Assembly: GCA_022764165.1 (NCBI GenBank)
Contig: JALERM010000085.1
Coordinates: forward strand, 1-64,000
Origin: Eubacterium sp.
GTDB lineage: Bacteria > Bacillota > Clostridia > Lachnospirales > Lachnospiraceae
Direction: 5' to 3'
Length of the DNA stretch: 64,000 bases
Shown: positions 52,254-61,775 of the stretch, piece after piece
Position numbering within the stretch: position 1 is the stretch's first letter
Layout: each line of letters starts with the position of its first letter
Position numbers and translations under genes: made by a program
The notes under the pieces: model-generated
What the model was told of the DNA's origin: nothing
What the model saw: only the letters and a program-made list of their open reading frames with translations
Databases searched by the model: none

Positions 52254-53561
52254 ATGAAACTGTTTCTTATTTACCTTATTTTGATTAATCTGGTCGGTTT
52301 TGCCGCTTTCGGCATCGACAAGTATCGTGCCCGGCATAATCTGTGGCGAATCCGGGAGTCATCTCTTATGCTCTTTGCCTTAGCCGGAGGTGCAATCGGA
52401 TGTCTGGCCGGTATGTATATTTTCCGGCACAAAACACTTCACCGTAAGTTCACCATAGGAATTCCTGTGATTCTTGCTCTTGAACTGATTCTTGCGGGTT
52501 CCGTTTTTTACTGGTATGAAAAACATATCCCCTATCAGCAGAACCCGAAAAAACTGGTCAGCCATGAACTATCTTTACTGCAGCAGACGGACACCGCATC
52601 GGTTTCCGGTCTGCTTAACTATGCAGATATTTTCCCATCAGCCACCTCCGAAGCTCCAATTCCCGATGAAATTCTGCAGATTTTTGTGGATTTTTACCGT
52701 TCTTTTTCTTACAAAATTACGAATGTGCAAACCAATGACAATACCAGTACCGTATCAGTACGTCTGAATACTCTGGACGGCCGGCAGGTTGCCCGGGAAT
52801 ATTCCCGCAGTGTACTGGTCAAACAAATCCAGAATTCTGCCAGCCCGGCTACCGTTGAATTCTCTCTGGAAGACTGTTACCTTCTTCTGAAAAATGTTCT
52901 GGACACCTGTACATTTACATCTGTTCCATCTGATTATACAATTTCCCTGACCAGAAAAGACCAGATCTGGTCCATTGATTCCCCCACTAAACTTGCTCTG
53001 GCAGTGACCGGTAACTTTGCTTCCCATGTATCTGATGCAGATTTATTCTCACCTGCAGAGATTGCAGATATTTATCTTGACACCATTCAGGGATTTGATT
53101 CTGAACAATTGAGCCGCTACCTTTCTCTGGACAACCTGTTTATCGGTGATGCCGAATATAAACGGGAAATCTCCCGTGCACTGGCCAGACAGCTTCTGAC
53201 TTATCTGGATTATTCGATTGTTTCGGAGGAAATAACAGAAGAAGGTATGGATGCGGATGTGAATATAACGCTGACCAGCTGTGACTGCAGTTCCATGATG
53301 AACCAGTATCAGCAGGAAGTCATCGCCTATACCGACACGGCACAGGCCTTGCAGGACGGCATCAGCGGGAGACTGAACACCGCCAATCGCCTCCTGGTAA
53401 AAGCAATTACGGAAAATACAGAATCCATCAGCACACCGGTCACCATGCATATGCACAATGACGGGTCGGGCTGGAAACCGGAAATGAATGATGAAATGGG
53501 AGAAGCACTGCTGGGGAACATCAGCGATGCGGTAAAAGAGATTACGGAAAAACTGGAATAG
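52254..53561 (+). CDS. DUF1294 membrane domain fused to a large extracytoplasmic domain
   Basis: A 435-residue protein. Residues 1-85 form a DUF1294 module with three helices (VGFAAFGIDKYRARHNLWRI, GGAIGCLAGMYIFRHKT, then a last helix at about 70-85). The remaining ~345 residues are soluble and outside the membrane, with two NTF2/cystatin-like repeats by composition (about 110-245 and 265-420), each containing an alpha helix then strands with hydroxyl-rich residues. DUF1294 proteins are normally about 90 residues, so the fusion is unusual. Function unknown. GGAGG is 9 bases before the ATG. It lies alone on its strand between two minus-strand blocks. Confidence 0.75.
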   Translation: MKLFLIYLILINLVGFAAFGIDKYRARHNLWRIRESSLMLFALAGGAIGCLAGMYIFRHKTLHRKFTIGIPVILALELILAGSVFYWYEKHIPYQQNPKKLVSHELSLLQQTDTASVSGLLNYADIFPSATSEAPIPDEILQIFVDFYRSFSYKITNVQTNDNTSTVSVRLNTLDGRQVAREYSRSVLVKQIQNSASPATVEFSLEDCYLLLKNVLDTCTFTSVPSDYTISLTRKDQIWSIDSPTKLALAVTGNFASHVSDADLFSPAEIADIYLDTIQGFDSEQLSRYLSLDNLFIGDAEYKREISRALARQLLTYLDYSIVSEEITEEGMDADVNITLTSCDCSSMMNQYQQEVIAYTDTAQALQDGISGRLNTANRLLVKAITENTESISTPVTMHMHNDGSGWKPEMNDEMGEALLGNISDAVKEITEKLE

Positions 53562-53573
53562 TGTATAAAATTA

Positions 53574-53602
53574 CCCCGGGGAAAATGTAAAAATCCCCGG
53601 GG
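53574..53602. terminator. Bidirectional terminator between DUF1294 gene and aspS
   Basis: CCCCGGGGA and TCCCCGGGG (53574-53582 and 53594-53602) pair around an 11-base A/T-rich loop, with A/T-rich flanks on both sides. It probably ends both convergent transcripts. Confidence 0.75.
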
Positions 53603-53623
53603 AAAAATTAATTTTTAAAATAA

Positions 53624-55408
53624 TTAATCTTCTCGAATCTGGATGCCCAGTTCTTCCAGCTGTTTTTCGTCTACCACATTTGGCGCTTCTGACATGAGGC
53701 AGGAGGCATCTTTTACTTTCGGGAATGCGATGACGTCGCGGATGCTGTCCTGTTTTGCCATCAGCATAACGAGACGGTCGAGTCCGTACGCCAGTCCTGC
53801 GTGAGGCGGTACACCGTATTTAAATGCTGTCAGGAGGAAGCCAAACTGTTCGTAAGCTTTTTCTTTTGTAAAGCCCAGTGCTTCGAACATTTTTTCCTGA
53901 ATATCGTTCTGGTGGATTCTGACACTTCCGCCGCCGATCTCGGTTCCGTTGAGAACGATGTCGTATGCTTTGGCACGTACGCGACCCGGATCGGTATCGA
54001 TGTACTGAAGGTCTTCTTCCATCGGCATGGTAAATGGATGATGCATGGCTTTGAAGCGGTTTTCTTCCTCGGACCACTCCAGCAACGGGAATTCTGTAAT
54101 CCATACAAATCGATATACAGAGTTGTCCAACAGATCCATCTGACGGGCCAGTTCCAGACGCAGTGCGCCCAGTACATCCCATACTACTTTATTTTTGTCA
54201 GCAGCAAAGAGAAGCAGGTCGCCCGGCTGACCGTCCATAGCCTGTACCAGGGCATTCATCTCTTCTTCTTTCATGAATTTTCCGAAAGATGATTTGAGTG
54301 TTCCATCCTCCTGGATGGCCACATAAGCCAGTCCCTTTGCGCCGTAATCTTTGGCGAAGTCTACCAGCTTGTCGATTTTCTTTCTCGGCATACTGCCCTG
54401 TCCTTTGGCGTTGATACCACGGACAGAACCTCCATTTTCCAGTGCGTTCTTGAATACTACAAATTCACAGTCTTTCACAACTGCTGATACGTCATGCAGT
54501 TCCATGCCGAAACGCAGGTCCGGTTTGTCAGAACCGAAGCGGTCCATGGCTTCCTGCCACGGCATACGCTGAATGGGAAGCGGCACTTCCACATCCAGAA
54601 CCTCTTTGAACAGATAAGCCAGCAGACGTTCATTTACATCCATGACATCGTTTTCATCTACGAAGGACAGCTCCATATCGATCTGTGTAAATTCCGGCTG
54701 ACGGTCTGCACGCAGGTCTTCATCACGGAAGCAGCGCACGATCTGGATGTAGCGGTCATAACCGGAGCACATCAGAAGCTGTTTGAACAGCTGCGGCGAC
54801 TGGGGAAGTGCGTAAAAGTTGCCCGGATGGATACGGCTCGGCACCAGATAATCTCTGGCTCCTTCCGGTGTGCTCTTTGTCAGCATAGGAGTCTCAATCT
54901 CCAGAAATCCTTCGTTTGCCATGAACTGACGGGTCAGAGTGGAAATCTGAGAACGCATCATCAGATTTCTCTGGATGTCCGGTCTTCTCAGATCCAGGAA
55001 ACGGTATTTGAGACGAAGTTCTTCTTTTGTTTTGCTGTTTTCTTCAATCGGGAACGGCGGAGTTTCAGCCTCTGCCAGAACACGCAGGGTATTAACACGG
55101 ATTTCGATTTCACCGGTTTTCAGATTGGTGTTCACCGCACCGGAACGTGCCTCCACAACACCGGTAACTGCGATAACAAATTCACTTCTCAGACGGGTAG
55201 CTTTCTCAAAGCCTGCCTCGTCAATATCACCATTTTCAAAAATCAGCTGCATGATACCGGTACGGTCACGCAGGTCTACAAATATAATACCGCCTTTATT
55301 TCTGCTTTTCTGTACCCAGCCCATCAGCGTAACGGTTTCTCCGATATTAGCTGTGGTTACTTCGGTACAGCGATGGGTACGTTTCATACCCCTCATTGAC
55401 TCTGCCAT
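53624..55408 (-). CDS. aspS: Aspartate-tRNA ligase
   Basis: A 594-residue bacterial-type class II synthetase: OB-fold anticodon domain (about 15-105), catalytic motifs (motif 2 FRDEDLRADRQPEFTQID; motif 3 GLAYGLDRLVMLM) and a GAD insertion (about 290-420). The motif layout is that of the bacterial-length enzyme. Whether it is strictly Asp-specific or also charges tRNA(Asn) cannot be told. AGGAGG lies 7 bases before the ATG. It is the last gene of the hisS-aspS unit. Confidence 0.97.
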   Translation of the reverse strand: MAESMRGMKRTHRCTEVTTANIGETVTLMGWVQKSRNKGGIIFVDLRDRTGIMQLIFENGDIDEAGFEKATRLRSEFVIAVTGVVEARSGAVNTNLKTGEIEIRVNTLRVLAEAETPPFPIEENSKTKEELRLKYRFLDLRRPDIQRNLMMRSQISTLTRQFMANEGFLEIETPMLTKSTPEGARDYLVPSRIHPGNFYALPQSPQLFKQLLMCSGYDRYIQIVRCFRDEDLRADRQPEFTQIDMELSFVDENDVMDVNERLLAYLFKEVLDVEVPLPIQRMPWQEAMDRFGSDKPDLRFGMELHDVSAVVKDCEFVVFKNALENGGSVRGINAKGQGSMPRKKIDKLVDFAKDYGAKGLAYVAIQEDGTLKSSFGKFMKEEEMNALVQAMDGQPGDLLLFAADKNKVVWDVLGALRLELARQMDLLDNSVYRFVWITEFPLLEWSEEENRFKAMHHPFTMPMEEDLQYIDTDPGRVRAKAYDIVLNGTEIGGGSVRIHQNDIQEKMFEALGFTKEKAYEQFGFLLTAFKYGVPPHAGLAYGLDRLVMLMAKQDSIRDVIAFPKVKDASCLMSEAPNVVDEKQLEELGIQIRED

Positions 55409-55426
55409 ATCTCTTCCTCCTTAAAA

Positions 55427-56677
55427 TCAATTATTGAAAAATTCAACGATTTCCTCGTAGCCTTCTTCTTTCAGCTGTTCCTCCTGAAACTTTTTGTTCT
55501 TCTTCATCACTGCGATGGTTACCTGAATGCCGTTTTTACGATCTTCCTCTGCCTGTTTCAGCACTTTCATCATACCTTCTGCCGGCATGTTTTTCTCGAT
55601 CAGAAGGGCTTTTTTCGATGAAGCGCCCGGAACCTGGAAACCGCGTTCCATCAGGAGCATGATAATTCTTTCAAATCCGATGGAGAATCCACAGGCACAG
55701 GTGTTATTGCCGGTGAATTTGCCGATCATTTCATCGTAACGGCCGCCGCCGCCCACGCTTCCACCGAATTCATCCATGGAAATTTCAAAAATCGGTCCAG
55801 TATAGTAGGACATCCCACGAACCAGTGTGGGGTCAAAGGCAATTTTAAATTCTGCGCTCTTCACCGCATCCACGCTGTTCATGATCAGTTCCAGACCGTC
55901 TGCGTATTCTGCATCCAGAACACCAGCCAGCTTTTCTTTAATATAGCGGACACCTGCCACATCCGGTGTGACTTCTGCAAACATGGCAAGATAGGTGTCG
56001 ATGGATTCTTTTGCAAATCCTTCTTTCTCCAGTTCTTCACGGACACCGTCCATACCGATCTTGTCCATCTTATCAAGAATGATAAATACGGTATCAAAGG
56101 TTTCCGGTGCAAATCCGCTGTAAGCTGCCATAGCTTTCAGAATCCGTCTGTCATTGATACGAATGGTAAAGTTTTTAAAATCAAGCTTGCCCAGCAGTGT
56201 GGTTGTAGCCAGGATCAGTTCAATCTCAGCCAGATTGGTGGGCTCACCAAGAATATCGATATCGCACTGCATAAACTGACGGTAACGTCCTCTCTGGGGA
56301 CGGTCCGCACGCCATACATTGCCCATCTGCAGAGCTTTAAAAGGAACCGGCAGCTCATTGGCATGGTTGGCGTAATAACGGGAGAGAGGCACGGTCAGGT
56401 CATAGCGAAGACCGCCGTCCACCAGATCAGCCTCACACTCGGCAGTGTCCAGTTTGAGCTTTTCTCCTCTTTTCAGAATTTTGAAGATCAGTTTTTCATT
56501 TTCTCCGCCCTGTTTGCTGGACAGGTTTTCAATATGTTCTACGCAGGGGGTCTCAATGGATGAAAATCCAAAGGTACTGTATGTCTCTTTTATCAGACGG
56601 ATCACATAATCACGGACCGCCATCTCTGCCGGCAGAATGTCTTTCATTCCGGTTACCGGTTTTTTCTTTAATGCCAT
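55427..56677 (-). CDS. hisS: Histidine-tRNA ligase
   Basis: A 416-residue class II synthetase: GMKDILP near the start, motif 2 MGNVWRADRPQRGRYRQF, the His-specific motif LVRGMSYYTGPIFE and motif 3 GFSIGFERIIMLL. A short anticodon-binding domain follows. It lies 18 bases before aspS, the common hisS-aspS pair in Firmicutes. No T-box is present in the short upstream gap. Confidence 0.97.
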   Translation of the reverse strand: MALKKKPVTGMKDILPAEMAVRDYVIRLIKETYSTFGFSSIETPCVEHIENLSSKQGGENEKLIFKILKRGEKLKLDTAECEADLVDGGLRYDLTVPLSRYYANHANELPVPFKALQMGNVWRADRPQRGRYRQFMQCDIDILGEPTNLAEIELILATTTLLGKLDFKNFTIRINDRRILKAMAAYSGFAPETFDTVFIILDKMDKIGMDGVREELEKEGFAKESIDTYLAMFAEVTPDVAGVRYIKEKLAGVLDAEYADGLELIMNSVDAVKSAEFKIAFDPTLVRGMSYYTGPIFEISMDEFGGSVGGGGRYDEMIGKFTGNNTCACGFSIGFERIIMLLMERGFQVPGASSKKALLIEKNMPAEGMMKVLKQAEEDRKNGIQVTIAVMKKNKKFQEEQLKEEGYEEIVEFFNN

Positions 56678-56706
56678 AATAATTCTCCTCTCATCTCTGA
56701 TGTCAC

Positions 56707-57300
56707 TTACTCCAGTTCTTCTGCCGGAAGATGGATCACCGGTTCATCTTCCTCATGAAGCATTCTCTGGAATGCAAGAAATACTTTTATATCAAAATCT
56801 TTTATATCTTCTATCATCAGCTCAACCGCAGTCTTCCGGTCAAAGGACTTTCGGTACGGTCTGTCTGAGGTCAGCGCCGCATACACATCGCACACCCGGA
56901 TGATTCTTGCCCCCAGCGGGATTGCCTCGCCGGACAGATTTTCCGGGTAGCCGCTGCCATCCATGTTTTCATGGTGATACAGAACTGTCTGAAGTATCCG
57001 CTCGGAGTATCCTCTCTGTTTCAGTATGTCATAACTTGCCTGAGAATGAAGCCGGACATAATGGATTTCCTCCACGATCAGTCGTTCCGCATCTTCATCC
57101 AGGGCGTTTGACACCCTTTCTTTTCCTATATCATGGAGCATACCTGCAACCGCCATGTCATAACAATAGTCTTCCGGAAGTCCCAGTTCTTTTGCCAGAC
57201 CACAGGCAAGATTGCTGACCCTCATACCATGCACCAACTGTTCTCTCAGACTGTACTGCAGCAGATGCTTCTGATTGACATACTTTTCCGATGTGGTCAC
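56707..57300 (-). CDS. Stand-alone HD-GYP domain phosphohydrolase
   Basis: About 197 residues containing one HD-GYP domain: AGMLHDIGKE (metal HD), later His in YVRLHSQ, then HHENMDGSGYP (the GYP signature) and RIIRVCDVYAALTSDRPYR. HD-GYP proteins hydrolyse cyclic di-GMP or related dinucleotides; no sensor domain is attached. The GTG at 57300 is chosen because GGAGG lies 7 bases before it; the ATG at 57315 has its purine-rich site too close. It sits between hemZ and hisS on the same strand. Confidence 0.85.
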   Translation of the reverse strand: MTTSEKYVNQKHLLQYSLREQLVHGMRVSNLACGLAKELGLPEDYCYDMAVAGMLHDIGKERVSNALDEDAERLIVEEIHYVRLHSQASYDILKQRGYSERILQTVLYHHENMDGSGYPENLSGEAIPLGARIIRVCDVYAALTSDRPYRKSFDRKTAVELMIEDIKDFDIKVFLAFQRMLHEEDEPVIHLPAEELE

Positions 57301-57331
57301 ACCAATTCCTCCCATGTTCCTTCAAACCGCA

Positions 57332-58804
57332 TCATATATCCAGATATGCCGCGATTCCTGCTCTTTTTCTTTCCAGCATCTCATCAATCCGCCGGATATA
57401 GTTATCCACGTCTTTCACGTTCTCAACCCGCTCAATCCGGGTGCCGCCCGCAAAGACAAATTTGGTAGAAGCACCCGCTCCTGCTGCCAGGATGGTCTGC
57501 TTTTCTTCCATAATCAGTATATTGTAAATTCCCGCTTTGTCAACCTCTGCGTAACCTACATTTTCAAAATTTCCGGCAATATTTTTCTGACGGTACAGAT
57601 AATAGGGACCCATTCCCATATTTACCGCACACTTCTGGGTCATTTCCATAATCTCCTGACTGTTCTCAAAAGACATTTCCTCGTACTGATCCCGGAAGAG
57701 ATTCAGACGGGTTGCCCGCTTCAAAGCAAGCGAATGTACCGTCAGGCTGTCCGGATGGAGTTTTTCGATTTCTGCCAGGGTATGGGCCACTTCTTCTTTT
57801 CCTTCCCCGGGCAGTCCGATGATGAGATCCATATTGATATTGGAAAATCCCAGTTCTCTCGCCATCTGAAATATTTCTTTTGTCTCTTCCACCGTATGTC
57901 TTCTTCCGATCAAATCCAGTGTTTTCTGGTTCATGGTCTGCGGGTTAACGGAAATACGGTTCACCGGATATTTTCTGATGACTTCCAGTTTCTCCCTGGT
58001 GATACTGTCCGGTCTTCCCGCCTCCACCGTATACTCTCTCACATGGGTAAAATCAAATGTCTTCTGAATGTGGGAAAGAAGACGGTCCATCTGCTCCGGT
58101 TCCAGCGTGGTAGGAGTTCCTCCTCCAATATAAACGGTATGCAGGGGACGGCTGCCCATGGCATCCCGGATAAATGTCAGTTCCTTCAGGAGGGCGTCCA
58201 GGTATTCATCCACCCGCTTCACCCATCGGGACAGGGGATGAGAACCAAAGGAACAGTACAGACAGATGCTGGGACAGAAAGGAATCCCCACATACAGACT
58301 GTACCCGTGTTCATAATCCAGATCCTTAAGGATTGCCTTTTCTCTGTTGGCTATGGTGATGGCAAGAGCTGTCTTTTCTTTGCTGACACCGTAGCTATTT
58401 CTCATATATTCTGCTATCTGTGTATTTTTCCATCCCTCTTCCAGAAGCTTCATGGGAATCTTGGTGGGGCGGATTCCTGTCAGATTTCCCCACGGAAGGG
58501 AAATCCCGGTCAATTCCTGCAGACATCCATACACCAGACGCTTCAGAACATTTTTCGTTTCGGTCCGCTCCCTGTCATATTCGACTTCTGAAGTCCGACT
58601 AAGACAGGTCTGTCCCTCTTTTTGTATTTCCAGACAAATCTCCTGATCACCGTAAGTAACCAGGAGCAAAAGCTGGTATTCCCCGGCAGGTTTCTCCCCC
58701 AGGTAGTACATCTGTACCTGACTCTGGGGGTAAAAAGCCTTGACCAGGGAATAAACATCGTATTCAAAATCTTTTCTATTAAAACAGATTCCTATATTAA
58801 GCAA
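57332..58804 (-). CDS. hemZ: HemZ-type coproporphyrinogen III oxidase (radical SAM)
   Basis: About 490 residues. A ~150-residue N-terminal extension precedes a radical SAM core with CPSICLYCSFGSHP, GGGTPTTLE and NPQTMNQKTLDLIGRRH. HemZ proteins are annotated as oxygen-independent coproporphyrinogen dehydrogenases, though in gut Clostridia they may serve other heme-related chemistry. The start is uncertain: TTG at 58804 has AGAGGT about 9 bases upstream; the ATG at 58825 lies inside the MBL gene end with no ribosome site. It overlaps the MBL gene. Confidence 0.85.
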   Translation of the reverse strand: MLNIGICFNRKDFEYDVYSLVKAFYPQSQVQMYYLGEKPAGEYQLLLLVTYGDQEICLEIQKEGQTCLSRTSEVEYDRERTETKNVLKRLVYGCLQELTGISLPWGNLTGIRPTKIPMKLLEEGWKNTQIAEYMRNSYGVSKEKTALAITIANREKAILKDLDYEHGYSLYVGIPFCPSICLYCSFGSHPLSRWVKRVDEYLDALLKELTFIRDAMGSRPLHTVYIGGGTPTTLEPEQMDRLLSHIQKTFDFTHVREYTVEAGRPDSITREKLEVIRKYPVNRISVNPQTMNQKTLDLIGRRHTVEETKEIFQMARELGFSNINMDLIIGLPGEGKEEVAHTLAEIEKLHPDSLTVHSLALKRATRLNLFRDQYEEMSFENSQEIMEMTQKCAVNMGMGPYYLYRQKNIAGNFENVGYAEVDKAGIYNILIMEEKQTILAAGAGASTKFVFAGGTRIERVENVKDVDNYIRRIDEMLERKRAGIAAYLDI

Positions 58805-59426
58805 AGGGATTGTACCTCTTTTCATAAGCTATCGTGGTCTCTTCGCCATGTCCGGAAAAGACTTTTGTTTCTCCCGGAAGCTGTTCCAGAAGCATGTGTA
58901 CGCTGTTCATCATCTGTCTCGTGCTGGAAGTGGGGAAATCAGTCCTTCCCACACTGCCTGCAAACAGGGTATCACCGGAAAAAAGAACGCCCTCCTCTTC
59001 CAGATAATAACAGCAGCTTCCCTGTGTGTGTCCCGGTGTATGCAATACACGAATGGTAAATCCTGCCAATTCCAGGATTTCCTGATCTTTCAGCCACCGG
59101 TCTGCTTTCAGGGTACAGGCTCCTGCCCATGCCTGAGACAGATTATATCCCGGATTTGCCAGAAGATTTTTTTCCTCTTCCATGGCCAGTATGGGAATCT
59201 GATAGCGGGTACGTACAGCATCCGCCGCCATCATATGATCAAAATGTCCATGGGTCAGAAGAATCGCCTCCGGTTTTCCTTCCATGGCTGTAATCTTCTG
59301 CTGGATCAGCAGCGGCTGATCAGCCGGATCAATGATGAGCAAAGCTCCCGTTTCTACATTTTTCAAAAACCATGTATTGGTCGATACCATACCCAGCACT
59401 TTTTGTTCTATGACTGCATGTTTCAT
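58797..59426 (-). CDS. MBL-fold hydrolase, glyoxalase-II-like
   Basis: A 209-residue metallo-beta-lactamase-fold enzyme: LTHGHFDHMMAAD (metal ligands), TPGHTQGSCCYYL, FSGDTLFAGSVGRTDFP and the late His in VFSGHGEETT. It resembles YcbL-type glyoxalase II or a thioester hydrolase. It lies 17 bases after relA, and is often the next gene in Clostridia. GGAGAG precedes the ATG. Confidence 0.9.
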   Translation of the reverse strand: MKHAVIEQKVLGMVSTNTWFLKNVETGALLIIDPADQPLLIQQKITAMEGKPEAILLTHGHFDHMMAADAVRTRYQIPILAMEEEKNLLANPGYNLSQAWAGACTLKADRWLKDQEILELAGFTIRVLHTPGHTQGSCCYYLEEEGVLFSGDTLFAGSVGRTDFPTSSTRQMMNSVHMLLEQLPGETKVFSGHGEETTIAYEKRYNPFA

Positions 59427-59443
59427 AGCTTTCTCTCCATTTC

Positions 59444-61747
59444 TCAGCCTGTTTTTCTCTCAATATCAATCACACTCTCCACCTGACGGATTTTCTCAAT
59501 CAGAGTATTCAATTCTTCCGTGCTGTGAACATCAAAAGTCATGGACAGGGTCGCTGTTCCCTGACGGCTGGTGCGGCTGTTGATCGAGGTAAGGTCGATC
59601 TTTCTCTCGGTAAAGATACGGGAAATATCCACCAGAAGACCGGTACGGTTATTGGCAAATACATTGATTTCCGCCGTATAAAGGCCATTGGAGAAGTTAC
59701 TTCCCTGCCATTCTGCATCGATTATGCGAACCCTGTCTGCTTCTGTCAGATTGATGACATTGACACAGTCGGTCCGGTGAATGGTCACGCCTCTTCCTCT
59801 GGTTACAAATCCCACAATTTCGTCACCCGGGATAGGACTGCAGCATTTTGCAAAACGAACGGCAAGATCATCCAGTCCTTTCACGATAATTCCGCTCTTT
59901 TCTTTTACGATCGGCAGTTTTTCTTTGGCATCCGCCACTGCCTCCATCACTTTTTCGTCAGTGATTTCTTTCTTATGCTCTTTCTCGTAGGCCTCTACCA
60001 GTTTATTCAGCACCTGGCCTTCTTTCAGGCCTCCATGGCCCAGAGCTGCCAGTATGCTTTCCCAGTCCTTAAAGCCATACTTACGCATAACCGCTTCCAT
60101 ATATTTAGGTTTGGTCAGTTCGCCCAGCACTCTGCCTTTCAGTTTGGCATAGTTTGTGAGCATTTCTTTCCCCTTCAGGATATTATCTTCCTTCAGTTCC
60201 TGCTTAAACCACTGGTTGATCTTATTCTTGGCCTGGGTACTCTTGACAATCTTCAGCCAGTCACGGCTCGGTCCCTTGGAATTCTGGGAGGTGATGATTT
60301 CCACCCGATCTCCGTTGCGGATCTCATACTCAATAGGCACCAGTTTGCCGTTGACTTTTGCACCGACCATCTTATTTCCTACGGCACTGTGCACACTGTA
60401 GGCAAAATCCACCGTTGTTGATCCTCTCGGCAGTGTCTTTACATCACCGGCCGGGCTGAAACAGTATACATTTTCATTGAACAGATCCAGATCACTTTTC
60501 AGCAGACTTAAGAATTCTTTGTTATCCGACATGTCTTTCTGCCATTCCAGAATCTGACGCAGCCAGCTCAGCTTTTCTTCTTCCTGCTGTGCCACCGGCT
60601 TCTTGCCGTCGGAGGCTTCTTTGTACTTCCAGTGAGCCGCAATACCGAACTCTGCGGTACGGTGCATCTCAAAGGTTCGGATCTGAATCTCAAATGGCTG
60701 ACCGTTGGGTCCGATCAGGGTTGTGTGCAAAGACTGATACATATTGGGTTTGGGCATGGCGATATAATCCTTAAATCTGCCCGGAATCGGTGTATACATT
60801 TCATGGATCACACCCAGCGCCGCATAACAGTCTTTGACGGAATCCACGATAATCCGCACAGCAAACAAATCATAAATCTGATCAATGGTCTTATCCTGAT
60901 TCACCATTTTCTTATAAATACTGAAAAAATGCTTTGCCCTGCCGTTTACCTCGGCCTGAATATCCGCATCTTTCAGATGATCTTTTACTTCTTCTACAAT
61001 ATTCTGTACAAAACTTTCTCTTTCGCTTTTGCGCAGATTGATTTTTTCAACCAGATCATAATAAACTTCCGGTTTCAGATATTTTAAGGATAAATCATCC
61101 AGTTCAATCTTAATCTTGGAAATACCGAGACGCTGTGCAATGGGTGCATAAATATCCATCGTCTCTCTGGCTTTTTCTTTCTGCTTCGGCGGTGACCAGT
61201 ACTGTGCCGTCCGCATATTATGAAGACGGTCTGCCAGTTTGACCAGAATCACACGGATATCCTTGGCCATGGCCAGAAACATCTTTCTCAGATTCTCTGC
61301 CTGAATCTCCACTTTATCCGCACTATAATTCAACTGACCCAGTTTGGTAACTCCATCTACCAGCAGAGCCACCTCGGCACCGAACTCCTGTGTCAGTTCC
61401 TCGGAGGTCATCACCGTATCTTCCACCACATCATGGAGAATACCTGCCACAATCGTCTCTTTATCCAGCTCCAGGTCGGCAAGTATGATTGCCACGCAGA
61501 GCGGATGAATAATATAAGGCTCTCCTGATTTTCTTGTCTGTCCCTCATGTGCTTTTCGGGCAATCTGGTACGCTTTTTCAATCATGGAAATGTCTGTAGA
61601 CGGATGATATTTCCGTATACTGCGGATCAGTTCGTCATAAAGCTGTTCGGGACTTGTAAAATCTTTCATACATTTGACACTGGCTTCCACGGCCTCGATT
61701 TCCTGCTGCCGTTCTTCCATATTATTTGTCTTTTTTCCCTCTTTCAT
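59444..61747 (-). CDS. relA: Bifunctional (p)ppGpp synthetase/hydrolase
   Basis: A 767-residue long RSH protein: HD hydrolase (about 55-200; HPLCVAIILAD, GILHDVVEDT), synthetase (about 250-380; RFKDYIAMPKPNMYQSLHTT, EIQIRTFEMHRTAEFGIAAH), TGS (about 410-470), a helical region and a C-terminal ACT domain. Both catalytic sites look intact. It controls the stringent response. It is cotranscribed with apt upstream. The fusion gene at 39172-40404 is a second synthetase in the same window. Confidence 0.96.
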   Translation of the reverse strand: MKEGKKTNNMEERQQEIEAVEASVKCMKDFTSPEQLYDELIRSIRKYHPSTDISMIEKAYQIARKAHEGQTRKSGEPYIIHPLCVAIILADLELDKETIVAGILHDVVEDTVMTSEELTQEFGAEVALLVDGVTKLGQLNYSADKVEIQAENLRKMFLAMAKDIRVILVKLADRLHNMRTAQYWSPPKQKEKARETMDIYAPIAQRLGISKIKIELDDLSLKYLKPEVYYDLVEKINLRKSERESFVQNIVEEVKDHLKDADIQAEVNGRAKHFFSIYKKMVNQDKTIDQIYDLFAVRIIVDSVKDCYAALGVIHEMYTPIPGRFKDYIAMPKPNMYQSLHTTLIGPNGQPFEIQIRTFEMHRTAEFGIAAHWKYKEASDGKKPVAQQEEEKLSWLRQILEWQKDMSDNKEFLSLLKSDLDLFNENVYCFSPAGDVKTLPRGSTTVDFAYSVHSAVGNKMVGAKVNGKLVPIEYEIRNGDRVEIITSQNSKGPSRDWLKIVKSTQAKNKINQWFKQELKEDNILKGKEMLTNYAKLKGRVLGELTKPKYMEAVMRKYGFKDWESILAALGHGGLKEGQVLNKLVEAYEKEHKKEITDEKVMEAVADAKEKLPIVKEKSGIIVKGLDDLAVRFAKCCSPIPGDEIVGFVTRGRGVTIHRTDCVNVINLTEADRVRIIDAEWQGSNFSNGLYTAEINVFANNRTGLLVDISRIFTERKIDLTSINSRTSRQGTATLSMTFDVHSTEELNTLIEKIRQVESVIDIERKTG

Positions 61748-61775
61748 AGAATCCCACCTGTCTAAACACTTACCA

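Noticed and set aside
55409-57331. T-box leader for hisS or aspS
   Set aside because: Upstream gaps are only 18-30 bases and contain no T-box sequence.
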